This document shows, piece after piece, positions 1-7,994 of a stretch of 64,000 bases of DNA. Positions within the stretch are counted from its first letter, which is position 1. Each line of letters starts with the position of its first letter. The position numbers and the translations under genes are program-made. The notes under the pieces were generated by a model that worked only from the letters and a program-made list of their open reading frames with translations, was not told where the DNA came from and made no database searches. The stretch is from Nocardioides sediminis (GTDB lineage Bacteria; Actinomycetota; Actinomycetes; Propionibacteriales; Nocardioidaceae): assembly GCF_003047295.1 (NCBI RefSeq), contig NZ_PZYZ01000004.1, positions 124,001 to 188,000 on the forward strand. Reading direction: 5' to 3'.

Positions 1-1
1 G

Positions 2-421
2 ACCGTGGTCCTCGACCCGACCGCGCTGCCGGACGCCCTCGGCGTACGCCGCGTGCCCGCGGCCCGGCGCCCCGGCGCGGACGCCGCCGAGCTCGCGCGC
101 CGCATCGCCACGGTCGTCGGGCTCCTCGTGCCGCCCGACGAGCGGGCACGACTGATGTCGCGGACGGTGTGGCCTCGGATCCCGCTCACCTCGATGCCGC
201 CGGTCAGCGTGCCCGACGAGCACCGGGAGTGGGTGACGCGCGCCGCCGAGCGGATGACCCGCCGGCTCCGGCGGGCTGGCTACCCTGTCGTCGGCGACCC
301 CGCCGCCGTCGCGCCCGTCCTGACAGGGCAGACGCCGGCGCCGGAGCGCCCGGACGCCGCCGTGCTCGAGCTCGCGGTGCGGATGCTGGTGGACGAGGAC
401 TGGACGAAGGAGACGCGGTGA
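2..421 (+). CDS. Sulfotransferase-like protein, C-terminal part (gene begins before the window)
   Basis: The frame is open from the left edge, so this is the last ~139 codons of a longer gene. No catalytic motif is visible. Its tail, with a D-E-H-x-E-W-V segment followed by a basic helix and G-Y-x-V-V-G-D, matches the tail of the next gene (D-T-H-E-W-V ... R-G-Y-D-V-V-G-D), so the two are probably tandem paralogues. The stop overlaps the GTG start of the next gene (GTGA), indicating co-translation. The family is inferred from this paralogy only. Confidence 0.6.
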   Translation, partial: TVVLDPTALPDALGVRRVPAARRPGADAAELARRIATVVGLLVPPDERARLMSRTVWPRIPLTSMPPVSVPDEHREWVTRAAERMTRRLRRAGYPVVGDPAAVAPVLTGQTPAPERPDAAVLELAVRMLVDEDWTKETR

Positions 422-1662
422 GCACACCCCCGACTCCGACGACCGACCCCACGACCGACGCCACGACCGGCGCGGCGGCCCGCAAGCGGGTGCTGCTGCA
501 CGTGGGCACCCCCAAGACCGGGACGTCGTACCTCCAGGACGTGCTGTTCCGCAACCGCGAGGTGCTGCGCGGGCACGGGATCCTCTACCCGGCCGACCGC
601 TTCGACGGGCACTTCCTGGCCGCGCTCGACCTGATGCGCCTGACGTGGGGCGGCTTGGAGACCCAGGCCGTCGGCGCGTGGGACCGGCTGGCCGAGCAGG
701 TCCGCGCCTGGCCCGGCACCTCGATCATCAGCCACGAGATCCTCTCCACAGCCTCGCCGACCCAGGTCGACCGGGCGCTCACGTCCTTCGGCGAGGGCGT
801 CGAGGTGCACGTGATCGTGTCGGTGCGCGACCTGGTGCGCCAGGTGCCGGCGGAGTGGCAGGAGAACGTCAAGCACCGCAGCCTCGTCTCCTACGCCCAC
901 TTCCTGGAGATGATCCGGGACCCGGCGCGCGACACCCGGATCGGCTCGTGGTTCTGGGGCGCCCAGGAGATCCCCGACATCCTCGACCGCTGGGGCGCGA
1001 TCCTGCCGCCCGAGCAGGTCCACCTGGTCACCGTGCCCCGGCCGGGTGCCGCCCCCGACGAGCTCTGGCGCCGCTTCAGCCACGCCTTCGGCCTCGACGG
1101 CATCGACCTCGACCTGACCCCCGAGCGCGCGAACCCCTCGCTCGGCGTCCCCGAGACGGCGCTGCTCCGGCTGGTCAACAAGCGGGTCACCCCGGTCGTC
1201 GACCCGCCCGACTACCGCCCGCTGGTGCGCGAGCTGCTGGCCCACCAGACCCTCTCGCGCCGCACCGGCAGCGCCCGCCTCGGCCTCCCGCCGGACACCC
1301 ACGAGTGGGTCCAGGAGCTCTCGCGGTCGTGGGTCGCCGAGGTCGAGAAGCGCGGGTACGACGTCGTCGGCGACCTCGCCGACCTGGTCGGTGCCCCGTC
1401 GGGGACGTTCGTCGACCCCGACACCGCCCCGGCCGAGGACCTGCTGCCCGCGGCCCTGGACGCGATCACCGCGCTGCTCGTCGAGGGCTCCCGGCTGCGG
1501 GAGGTGGAGGCCAACCTCGCGCGCGAGCTCGAGGAGACGCGCCACGAGCTGGTCCTCGCCCGGCGCAGCAACGCCGAGCGGGCGGTGCAGGCGCTGGAGG
1601 CCAGGCCGGCCGGGCGCCGGGCGCTGGGCATCTACCGCCGCGTCCGCGGCCGCCACTACTGA
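418..1662 (+). CDS. Sulfotransferase-family protein
   Basis: 414 residues starting at GTG, which overlaps the preceding stop; the longer open frame upstream is a shadow of the previous gene. Residues 1-22 are Thr/Pro rich. Residues 25-40 give beta strand V-L-L-H-V-G followed by P-K-T-G-T-S-Y-L-Q, the 5'-phosphosulfate loop of PAPS-dependent sulfotransferases. The C-terminal ~70 residues form a predicted coiled coil (Glu/Arg/Leu rich) ending in a basic tail. The likely role is transfer of a sulfuryl group to a cell-surface glycan or small molecule; the acceptor cannot be read from sequence. The upstream partial gene appears to be a paralogue in the same operon. Confidence 0.75.
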   Translation: MSTPPTPTTDPTTDATTGAAARKRVLLHVGTPKTGTSYLQDVLFRNREVLRGHGILYPADRFDGHFLAALDLMRLTWGGLETQAVGAWDRLAEQVRAWPGTSIISHEILSTASPTQVDRALTSFGEGVEVHVIVSVRDLVRQVPAEWQENVKHRSLVSYAHFLEMIRDPARDTRIGSWFWGAQEIPDILDRWGAILPPEQVHLVTVPRPGAAPDELWRRFSHAFGLDGIDLDLTPERANPSLGVPETALLRLVNKRVTPVVDPPDYRPLVRELLAHQTLSRRTGSARLGLPPDTHEWVQELSRSWVAEVEKRGYDVVGDLADLVGAPSGTFVDPDTAPAEDLLPAALDAITALLVEGSRLREVEANLARELEETRHELVLARRSNAERAVQALEARPAGRRALGIYRRVRGRHY

Positions 1663-1681
1663 GGGCTCGTCGCCCGGTCGC

Positions 1682-2362
1682 TCAGGGCCGCGTGCGCGGC
1701 AGCAGCTCGCGGTCGGCGTACCGCCCGACCCGCCAGGTGTAGTAGCCGTCGGCGCCGGCGCCCACCACGCCGCCCACCACCGGGACCCGGCGGCCGACCG
1801 TGGTCGCGATGCGCTTGCCGGCCATCCGGGCGACCAGGTCGCCGGCCACCACCGCGGCGAGGGTGGTGTCCAGGGCGGGGTCGTGGGCCGGCGCGGTGGC
1901 GATGGCCATCGGCGGCGCCGGGATCTTGCGCTTCTCGACGAGCTTGGCGATGTTCTCCTCGCCCAGCAGGGTCACCAGGATCGCGTTGCGGACCCGCGGG
2001 TCGTCGAGGTCGTGGCCGCGCAGGTGCGCGATGCCGGCGATCATCCGGCACTGGAGCAGCGTGAGCCCGGTGATGTTGGCGGGGATCGCGACGGCCGCGG
2101 TGATGAGCCCACCGACGTTGGTGATGAACCCCTGGGCGCCGGCGAGTCGGACGTGGTTCTCGATGACCTCGTGGACGGCACGCTCGACGTGTCCCCCCTG
2201 CTCCTCCAGCTGCTTGTCGGCCGCCGCGGCGGCGGGCGGCAGCGGGCCGACCCCGTCGATGGCGCGGTTGAGGGCCTCGCGCACGAAGGAGGAGGTCACC
2301 CCGGGCGCCAGCTCGGAGACCTTGGGCACGAGCAGCCTGCCGACGGACCCCTTCACACTCAT
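1682..2362 (-). CDS. EcsC-family protein
   Basis: 226 residues. The mix of hydrophobic helices (an alanine/glycine-rich segment around residues 80-105 and another near 190-205) with conserved C-R-M-I-A-G-I and G-H-D-L-D-D-P motifs resembles the EcsC family, named after a Bacillus protein linked to the Ecs ABC transporter but of unknown activity. It is probably membrane-associated. The start ATG has no Shine-Dalgarno sequence but has a TAGGAT box 6 bases upstream, suggesting a leaderless message. It ends 20 bases from the convergent sulfotransferase gene. Confidence 0.7.
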   Translation of the reverse strand: MSVKGSVGRLLVPKVSELAPGVTSSFVREALNRAIDGVGPLPPAAAAADKQLEEQGGHVERAVHEVIENHVRLAGAQGFITNVGGLITAAVAIPANITGLTLLQCRMIAGIAHLRGHDLDDPRVRNAILVTLLGEENIAKLVEKRKIPAPPMAIATAPAHDPALDTTLAAVVAGDLVARMAGKRIATTVGRRVPVVGGVVGAGADGYYTWRVGRYADRELLPRTRP

Positions 2363-2368
2363 GTCTCG

Positions 2369-2374
2369 ATCCTA
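2369..2374 (-). promoter_or_regulatory. -10 box for leaderless EcsC gene
   Basis: TAGGAT on the minus strand lies 6 bases from the ATG at 2362, placing the transcription start at or next to the start codon. Confidence 0.5.
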
Positions 2375-2485
2375 CGGAGGGGGTCCGCGTCTCAGACCAC
2401 CCGCAGAGGCCACCAGCCGACCACCCGGGGTGGCCGCCGCCTCGTCGGGGCCAACCAGCTTCCGGTCGGGTCCCGGCCGTGAGCT

Positions 2486-2767
2486 GGTCGCGCACGTGCG
2501 CAGGAAAGGAGGCGACGCGGCGCCGTCGGTCGCGCACGTGCGCAGGAAAGGAGGCGACGCGGCGCCGTCGGTCGCGCACGTGCGCAGGAATGCGGCGCGC
2601 ACCCGGCGACCGGTGGTGCACCTGCGCAGCTGCGCTACCCGCGCCCGCGGTCGGTCCCGATAGTTGCGCAGCTGCGCGACCCGCGCCGGGACCCGGTCGC
2701 CATACCTGTGCACGTGCGCAACCCGCGCCCCGACGCACGCTCCGGATCTGCGCACCCGCGCCACCAC
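2486..2767. repeat. Phased 42-bp tandem repeat array with palindromic cores
   Basis: This is almost all of the 433-base gap between the RTX-like and EcsC genes. Units 1 and 2 (2486-2527, 2528-2569) are identical; unit 3 diverges after 21 bases. The hexamer TGCGCA then recurs at exactly 42-base steps: 2497, 2539, 2581, 2623, 2665, 2707 (as TGTGCA) and 2749, with no indels. Units 1-3 carry the perfect 12-bp palindrome GCGCACGTGCGC; units 4 and 5 carry GCGCAGCTGCGC at 2624 and 2666; unit 6 has GTGCACGTGCGC at 2708. Forty-two bases is close to four helical turns, so the cores would lie on one face of the DNA. A minus-strand frame stays open through it, but its translation is only a 14-residue periodic string. 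Confidence 0.85.
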
Positions 2768-2795
2768 GCAGCGCGTGCCCGCGAGGCGCCGACCG

Positions 2796-4148
2796 TCAGC
2801 GCCGTACCTCGCAACGACGCGCGCGCTCCACCGCGACGCAGGTGTCCCGGGCGCTGCTGCCGTCGGCCCGGTCCCGGCCGGGGCCGCCGTGGAGCAGGTC
2901 GCGGCCGCCGGTGCCCATCAGGTCGTCGTTCCCGGCCTTGGCGAAGGCCCGCAGGGAGCGCCCGCCCTGGATCCACACCCGCTCGGCGGCGCGGGTGCCG
3001 ATGAAGGTCCAGTGCGCGTGGCCGCCGCTGCCGTGGAGCTGCTCGACCTGGAAGTACCCGAGACGCGTCGAGGACCCGGTCACGGTCATCCGGTTGCGGG
3101 GCCGGTCCACGCGGACCTTCTCGCCCTTGCCGAACGCGCGGCTGAGCTTGATCGTGAGGCGGTCGCGCCCCCCGTCACCGTCGATCTCGGTGCGGGTGCC
3201 CGGCTCGAGCCGGTAGTCGATCTCGTCCCTGCCCGCGCCGGCCGACACGTCGACCTGGCCGAGGGCCTGCAGGCGGTCCTTGCCGGGGCCGCCGTGCAGG
3301 GATCCCAAGGAGATGGAGGAGGTGGTGAGGAAGTCCTTGCCGCCGTCCCCCGAGAGCCGGTCGGTGCCACCGCTGGACACCAGGATGTCCCGACCCGCGC
3401 CACCGCGGGCGACGTCGTCGCCCCCGTCGATCGCCGGGAGGGCGAAGGTGGTGTCGGCGCCGCCGTCCACGACGACGTGGTCGTTGCCGCCGCGGGCGTC
3501 CACGACGTCGTCACCGCCGCCGGCCTGGATCAGGTCGTCGTACGGCGACCCGGTGATGCGGTCGCCGAAGGCGCTCCCGACCACGCCGGCCGGACCGGCG
3601 ACGACGATGGTGTCGGTGCCCTCGCCCGTCGCCGTGCCGGCGGTCAGGTCCACGACGACCGGACCGGCGGCGTCGGCGTAGACGACCCGGTCGAGGTAGC
3701 CGAAGTCGACCGGGTGGATGTCCAGCGCCTGCGGGTCGGCGCCGAGGTCGACGTGGTCGTCGCCCGGGCCCGGCGCGATGAGGTCACCCGTGTAGCCGTC
3801 GTCGATGGAGTACTCGCCGTCGAGGCCGCCGAAGAGGCGGTCGTCGCCCTCGCCGCCCGAGATCGTGTCCGGCCCGTCCAGCCCGCAGATGACGTCGTTG
3901 CCGCCGGCGCCGTCGATGGTGTCGCGACCCGGCGTGCCGACGATGACGTCGTCGCCGGGCGTGCCCGTGACGGGCGCGGTCACGTACCCGGTCGCCGGCA
4001 CCTCGATGGTGGCCGCGCGTCCGTCGCACGTGGGGGCGGCATGGGCAGGCACGCCGGTCAGGGCGCCGAGGACGAGCGTGCCGCCGAGGACGGCCGTCGT
4101 GAGTGCAGTGGTCTTGCGGGCGGTGGTCTTGAGGGCGGTGGTCTTCAT
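2796..4148 (-). CDS. Secreted RTX-like calcium-binding repeat protein
   Basis: 450 residues. A signal peptide spans residues 1 to about 37 (cleavage after A-H-A). From about residue 60 there are many G-G-x-G-x-D / G-D-D-x-I-x-G nonapeptide-like repeats of the hemolysin-type calcium-binding beta-roll, in two blocks separated by less regular beta-rich sequence; the C-terminus has two cysteines and is basic. No protease or lipase domain is visible, so the role (surface, adhesive or scaffold) is unknown. The start is supported by GGGAGA six bases upstream. The first 15 codons are three near-identical 15-base repeats (MKTTA, LKTTA, RKTTA). Confidence 0.85.
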   Translation of the reverse strand: MKTTALKTTARKTTALTTAVLGGTLVLGALTGVPAHAAPTCDGRAATIEVPATGYVTAPVTGTPGDDVIVGTPGRDTIDGAGGNDVICGLDGPDTISGGEGDDRLFGGLDGEYSIDDGYTGDLIAPGPGDDHVDLGADPQALDIHPVDFGYLDRVVYADAAGPVVVDLTAGTATGEGTDTIVVAGPAGVVGSAFGDRITGSPYDDLIQAGGGDDVVDARGGNDHVVVDGGADTTFALPAIDGGDDVARGGAGRDILVSSGGTDRLSGDGGKDFLTTSSISLGSLHGGPGKDRLQALGQVDVSAGAGRDEIDYRLEPGTRTEIDGDGGRDRLTIKLSRAFGKGEKVRVDRPRNRMTVTGSSTRLGYFQVEQLHGSGGHAHWTFIGTRAAERVWIQGGRSLRAFAKAGNDDLMGTGGRDLLHGGPGRDRADGSSARDTCVAVERARRCEVRR

Positions 4149-4215
4149 GGTCTCTCCCGAGGTCAGGTTGCCGGTGTGACGCCCCGGCTGGGCGAGAAGT
4201 TGTCGCGGTCCCGGC

Positions 4216-4221
4216 TACCGT
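4216..4221 (+). promoter_or_regulatory. -10 box for leaderless aat
   Basis: TACCGT lies 7 bases before GTG 4229. It overlaps the alternative GTG at 4220, which argues for the downstream start. Confidence 0.45.
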
Positions 4222-4228
4222 GCCCAAC

Positions 4229-4954
4229 GTGCCCCCCGTCCACCCTCCCGACACCCCGTGGGTCTTCCCCGAGCCGCACCTGTGGGACCCCGAGGACGAC
4301 CTCGTCGCGGTCGGCGCCGACCTCGAGCCCGGGACGCTGCTCCGGGCCTACTCGCGCGGGCTCTTCCCGATGCCCATCGGTCCGCCGCAGGACCCGATGG
4401 GCTGGTTCTCGCCCGTACGGCGCGGGGTGCTGCCGTTGGACGGGCTCAAGGTCTCCCGGTCGCTGCGGCGCTCGGCGCGGGAGTTCGAGATCCGGGTGGA
4501 CACGGCCTTCGACGAGGTCATCGCCGCGTGCGGCGACCGGCGCCGGCCCGACGGCTGGATCACCCGCGAGGTGCGGGCGGCGTACACCGAGCTCCACGAG
4601 CTGGGCTGGGCGCACTCGGTCGAGGCGTGGCGCGACGGCCGGCTGGCCGGCGGGCTGTACGGCGTGGCGATCGGCGGGCTGTTCGCCGGCGAGTCGATGT
4701 TCCACCGCGAGCGAGACGCGTCCAAGGTGGCGTTGATGGGTCTCGTCTCGCTGCTCTCCGACGAGCACGCGCACGACCGGGTGCTCGACGTGCAGTGGCA
4801 GACCCCGCACCTGGAGACCCTGGGCGTGCAGGAGCGGTCGCGGTCGACCTACCTCGCGGACCTGCCCGTGGCCCTCCACCTGCCGCTGCCCGCGGCGTTC
4901 GAGGGCGTCCCGGCTGCCGACGACCCCGGGGAGGGCGTGGATCAGGCGCGATAG
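4229..4954 (+). CDS. aat: Leucyl/phenylalanyl-tRNA--protein transferase
   Basis: 241 residues from GTG 4229 (an in-frame GTG at 4220 would add three). The protein carries the family landmarks: a W-V-F-P near the N-terminus, L-x-x-A-Y-x-x-G-L-F-P-M, W-F-S-P-x-x-R-G-V-L, and G-G-L-Y-G-V-x-I-G-x-x-F-x-G-E-S-M-F. It transfers Leu or Phe from aminoacyl-tRNA to proteins with N-terminal Arg or Lys, the bacterial N-degron step that feeds ClpS/ClpAP or ClpCP. It acts in the cytosol. It is transcribed divergently from the RTX-like gene. Confidence 0.93.
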   Translation: MPPVHPPDTPWVFPEPHLWDPEDDLVAVGADLEPGTLLRAYSRGLFPMPIGPPQDPMGWFSPVRRGVLPLDGLKVSRSLRRSAREFEIRVDTAFDEVIAACGDRRRPDGWITREVRAAYTELHELGWAHSVEAWRDGRLAGGLYGVAIGGLFAGESMFHRERDASKVALMGLVSLLSDEHAHDRVLDVQWQTPHLETLGVQERSRSTYLADLPVALHLPLPAAFEGVPAADDPGEGVDQAR

Positions 4955-5000
4955 GGCAGGCTGGACGCGCCAGGAGCCGCCACCCGTCAGGAGAGCCCCG

Positions 5001-5453
5001 ATGAAGTCTGCCCTGCTCGCCGCCTCGCTCGTCCTCGTCGGCGGCACGGCGTTCGGCTGCAGCGGGGGGAGCGACGGCGCCCCGGCCGACGCGAGCCAGG
5101 ACGACTACTGCACGAGCTACCGGACCCTCTTCGCCGACATGTCCACGATGACCGAGGCCACGGACGCCGAGATCATCGCCAAGATCAAGGACTGGGGGGC
5201 GACGATGCAGGAGACCGGCACGCCCTCGGACATGCCCGACGACGCGCGCGCGGGCTTCGAGACGACCCTGGCCTTCATCGACGACCTCGCCGAGGACGCC
5301 ACGGCGGAGGACTTCGAGAAGATGGACTCCGACCTCAGCGAGGAGGAGACCAAGCAGGTGGCTGAGTTCGACACCTACACGACCGAGACCTGCGGGTCGC
5401 CCCTGGACAACATGGAGGCGCCCGAGATGCCGACCGAGGCGCCCACGCAGTGA
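5001..5453 (+). CDS. Putative secreted lipoprotein
   Basis: 150 residues. The N-terminus is a basic-hydrophobic signal sequence ending A-F-G-C at residue 20, an acceptable lipobox, followed by a Gly/Ser/Asp linker. The mature part is acidic, helical, rich in Asp/Glu/Thr, and has two more cysteines (in D-Y-C-T-S-Y and E-T-C-G-S) that could pair. AGGAGAG precedes ATG by about 6 bases. No known domain is recognised. It converges on the glycosylase gene, 20 bases away. Confidence 0.7.
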   Translation: MKSALLAASLVLVGGTAFGCSGGSDGAPADASQDDYCTSYRTLFADMSTMTEATDAEIIAKIKDWGATMQETGTPSDMPDDARAGFETTLAFIDDLAEDATAEDFEKMDSDLSEEETKQVAEFDTYTTETCGSPLDNMEAPEMPTEAPTQ

Positions 5454-5473
5454 CCGCGCTCGCGCCGCGCGGG

Positions 5474-6355
5474 CTACTTGAGCAGCCGGCTCATCCGGCG
5501 GTCGGCCAGCGGCTTGCCGCCGGTCTGGCAGGTCGGGCAGTACTGCAGGCTGGAGTCGGCGAAGCTCACCTCGCGCACGGTGTCGCCGCACACCGGGCAG
5601 GGCTGTCCGGTGCGGCCGTGGACGGCCAGGTTGCTCTTCTTCTCGCCCTTGAGCTCGCTGGCGGCCAGGCCCCGGGACCGCTCGACGGCCGCGCCGATGA
5701 CGGTGCGGATGGCGTCGTACAGCGTCTGCACCTCGGCCTCGTCCAGCGAGCTGGCCGGCTTGTACGGCGACATGCGCGCGGCATGGAGGAGCTCGTCGGA
5801 GTAGGCGTTGCCGATGCCGGCGATGGTGCCCTGGTGGCGCAGCACGCCCTTGATCTGCTTGCGCCCCTCGCTCTGGAGGATCCCGGCGAGCACGTCGATC
5901 GTGAAGGACTCGTCGAGCGGGTCCGGTCCGAGGCGCGCGATGCCCTCGACCTGCTGCGGGTCGCGGACGACGTAGATGGCCAGGCTCTTCTTGGTGCCGG
6001 CCTCCGTGATGTCGAGGCCGGGCTGGGTCTCCAGGTCGGGGTCGTCGATGACCACGCGTGCGGCCAGCGGGCTCTTGGAGCTGGGCCGGGCCGGCAGGGC
6101 GGGCACCTCGTCGCGCCACCTGATCCAGCCGGCCCGGGCGAGGTGGACGATCAGGTGCGTGCCGCTCGCGGTGATGTCGAGGAACTTGCCGTGCCGGGTC
6201 ACGTCCTCGACCAGCGTCCCGTGCAACGACTGCAGCGGCGGGTCGAAGGTCTTCAGCGCGCTGAACGCCGCCAAGTCGACGCGGGCGATGGCACGGTCGA
6301 CCAGCCGGCCCCGGAGGTCCTGGGCCAGCGCCTCCACCTCGGGCAGCTCGGGCAT
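5474..6355 (-). CDS. Fpg/Nei-family DNA glycosylase/AP lyase
   Basis: 293 residues. It begins M-P-E-L-P-E-V-E, giving the N-terminal Pro2 nucleophile and Glu3 of formamidopyrimidine-DNA glycosylases and endonuclease VIII. The conserved Lys occurs in R-H-G-K-F-L, the H2TH segment is K-G-V-L-R-H-Q-G-x-I-A-G-I-G-N-A-Y-S-D-E, and a C2-C2 zinc finger spans residues 253-276. The finger lacks the usual G-R-x-T before the last Cys pair (it reads S-S-L-Q-Y-C-P-T-C-Q), so it is an actinobacterial subgroup rather than classical MutM. The expected role is base-excision repair of oxidised bases. Confidence 0.88.
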   Translation of the reverse strand: MPELPEVEALAQDLRGRLVDRAIARVDLAAFSALKTFDPPLQSLHGTLVEDVTRHGKFLDITASGTHLIVHLARAGWIRWRDEVPALPARPSSKSPLAARVVIDDPDLETQPGLDITEAGTKKSLAIYVVRDPQQVEGIARLGPDPLDESFTIDVLAGILQSEGRKQIKGVLRHQGTIAGIGNAYSDELLHAARMSPYKPASSLDEAEVQTLYDAIRTVIGAAVERSRGLAASELKGEKKSNLAVHGRTGQPCPVCGDTVREVSFADSSLQYCPTCQTGGKPLADRRMSRLLK

Positions 6356-6361
6356 GCGGCG

Positions 6362-6367
6362 ATCATA
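6362..6367 (-). promoter_or_regulatory. -10 box for leaderless Fpg/Nei gene
   Basis: TATGAT on the minus strand lies 6 bases from the ATG at 6355. Confidence 0.55.
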
Positions 6368-6383
6368 GGCAGTGACACCGACT

Positions 6384-6399
6384 TGTGGGGCAGGTCACA
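6384..6399. promoter_or_regulatory. CRP/GlxR-like palindrome
   Basis: TGTGG-N6-TCACA differs from the CRP-family consensus TGTGA-N6-TCACA at one base. The flanking T and A extend the symmetry. It lies between the divergent glycosylase gene and the 92-residue gene at 6407. Confidence 0.45.
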
Positions 6400-6406
6400 A
6401 TGGACC

Positions 6407-6685
6407 ATGCCCGCACCACGACCGCTGCCCCGCACCGGGGGCGTCTTCCTCGACCCGCGGGGCGAGGACCGGTCGCTGCGCGTGTCCTGGCACCCCGAGG
6501 CCGACGTCGTCGTGCTGTCGCTGTGGCGCGACAACCTGTGCGCCGGGACGTTCCGCCTCGCGGTCGACGAGGTCCCCGACCTCATCGAGCTGCTGCGCGC
6601 GGGGCTCACCGAGGCGTACGCCGTGGCGCGCGACCGCGCCGAGCGGGGTGGCGCCCTCCCGGGCGACGGGCAGCAGGCCGGCTGA
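6407..6685 (+). CDS. Conserved actinobacterial protein of unknown function
   Basis: 92 residues from ATG 6407; the much longer open frame upstream is antisense to the glycosylase. The core contains D-P-R-G-E-D-R-x-L-R-V-S-W-H-P-E-A-D-V-V-V-L-S-L-W-R and C-x-G-T-F-R-L, a pattern I recognise from short conserved actinobacterial proteins of unknown role. It is predicted to be a small alpha/beta protein with no signal peptide or membrane segment. The CRP-like palindrome at 6384-6399 ends 8 bases before the start. Confidence 0.7.
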   Translation: MPAPRPLPRTGGVFLDPRGEDRSLRVSWHPEADVVVLSLWRDNLCAGTFRLAVDEVPDLIELLRAGLTEAYAVARDRAERGGALPGDGQQAG

Positions 6686-6772
6686 CCGTCGTACGGGCGG
6701 CGCGGTGACCCCGGCCCCGGCGACACGATCGCGGACTCTCGCGACATCTAAGGATTCGGCTAGACAGCCCGA

Positions 6773-6778
6773 TACCGT
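6773..6778 (+). promoter_or_regulatory. -10 box for leaderless AAA ATPase gene
   Basis: TACCGT lies 6 bases before GTG 6785, which has no Shine-Dalgarno sequence. Confidence 0.45.
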
Positions 6779-6784
6779 CGCATC

Positions 6785-7981
6785 GTGGACCCCATCCGGA
6801 ACCCCTACGCCCCCGGCGCCGGCCAGCGCCCGCCCGAGCTCGCCGGCCGCGACGAGCAGCTGGCGGCCTTCGACGTCGTGCTGGAGAGGGTGGCGCGGGG
6901 CCGTCCCGAGCGCAGCCTGGTGCTCACCGGCCTGCGCGGCGTCGGCAAGACGGTGCTGCTCAACGCGCTGCGCAGCGCCGCCGTGCGCCGCCAGTGGGGG
7001 ACAGGCAAGCTCGAGGCCCGGCCCGACCAGGGGCTGCGGCGTCCGCTGAGCGGCGCCCTGCACCAGGCTGTGCGCGAGCTCGGCCACCGCGACGCCGACA
7101 GCGTCGACCACGTGCTCGGGGTGATCAAGGCGTTCGCTCACCGCGACGCCGGCCCGGCCGCCAAGCTCAAGGACCAGTGGAGCCCCGGCATCGACGTCCC
7201 CGCCGTGCGCGGGCGGGCCGACTCCGGTGACATCGAGATCGACCTCGTCGAGCTCTTCACCGACCTCGGCGGGCTCGCGGCCGACAAGGGCAAGGGCATC
7301 GCGATCTTCATCGACGAGATGCAGGACCTCGGTCCCGACGACGTGTCGGCGCTGTGCGCGGCCTGCCACGAGATCAGCCAGTCGGGACTGCCGGTGATCG
7401 TGGTCGGCGCCGGGCTGCCCCACCTGCCGGCCGTGCTGAGCGCCAGCAAGTCCTACTCCGAGCGGCTGTTCCGCTACCAGCGCATCGACCGGCTCACCCG
7501 CGAGGCCGCCGACCTCGCGCTCACGGTCCCCGCGGAGGACGAGGACGCCCTCTTCGAGGCCGCGGCGCTGGAGGCGATGTACGCCGCGACGGGCGGCTAC
7601 CCCTACTTCATCCAGGCCTACGGCAAGGCGGTGTGGGACCGGGCGCCGCGCTCACCGATCACTGCCGCCGACGTCGAGGTGGCGGCCCCGGAGGCCGACG
7701 CCGAGCTCGCGGTCGGGTTCTTCGGCAGCCGCTACGAGCGGGCCACGCCGGGCGAGCGCGACTACCTCCGCGCCATGGCCGACGTGGCCGGCACCGAGCC
7801 TGACGCTCCCGACGCCGTGCCCACCGCCGACGTGGCGGCGGCCCTGGGCAAGAAGCCGCAGTCGCTCAGCCCGGCGCGCGACTCCCTGCTCAAGAAGGGG
7901 CTCATCTACTCGGGCGAGCGCGGCCGGATCGCGTTCACGGTGCCGCACTTCGGCCGCTACCTGCGCGAGCACGCCAACTAG
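6785..7981 (+). CDS. AAA/STAND-type ATPase with C-terminal winged helix
   Basis: 398 residues. Walker A is G-L-R-G-V-G-K-T at 49-56 and Walker B is I-F-I-D-E-M-Q-D at 174-181. An arginine-rich sensor region follows, and the last ~90 residues read as a winged helix (D-V-A-A-A-L-G-K-K-P-Q-S-L-S-P-A-R-D-S-L-L-K-K-G-L-I). This is the Orc1/Cdc6-like or archaeal-ATPase layout, present here as a single stand-alone gene. Role unknown: it may act as a nucleotide-dependent DNA-binding regulator or in conflict defence. It converges on the DUF2177 gene. Confidence 0.8.
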   Translation: MDPIRNPYAPGAGQRPPELAGRDEQLAAFDVVLERVARGRPERSLVLTGLRGVGKTVLLNALRSAAVRRQWGTGKLEARPDQGLRRPLSGALHQAVRELGHRDADSVDHVLGVIKAFAHRDAGPAAKLKDQWSPGIDVPAVRGRADSGDIEIDLVELFTDLGGLAADKGKGIAIFIDEMQDLGPDDVSALCAACHEISQSGLPVIVVGAGLPHLPAVLSASKSYSERLFRYQRIDRLTREAADLALTVPAEDEDALFEAAALEAMYAATGGYPYFIQAYGKAVWDRAPRSPITAADVEVAAPEADAELAVGFFGSRYERATPGERDYLRAMADVAGTEPDAPDAVPTADVAAALGKKPQSLSPARDSLLKKGLIYSGERGRIAFTVPHFGRYLREHAN

Positions 7982-7994
7982 CAACGGGTGAGGC

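Noticed and set aside
169..417. Extension of the sulfotransferase gene upstream to 169
   Set aside because: The extra 83 codons overlap the preceding gene in another frame and are Arg/Ala/Pro-rich; GTG 418 with stop overlap is the better start.
2372..2767. Minus-strand frame through the 42-bp repeats (131 codons)
   Set aside because: The translation is a 14-residue periodic, Arg/Ala-rich string and there is no ribosome-binding site; the period of 42 makes any frame look open. Kept as a repeat array, not a gene.
2486..2767. CRISPR array
   Set aside because: Units are contiguous tandem repeats with no unique spacers, and no cas genes are in the window.
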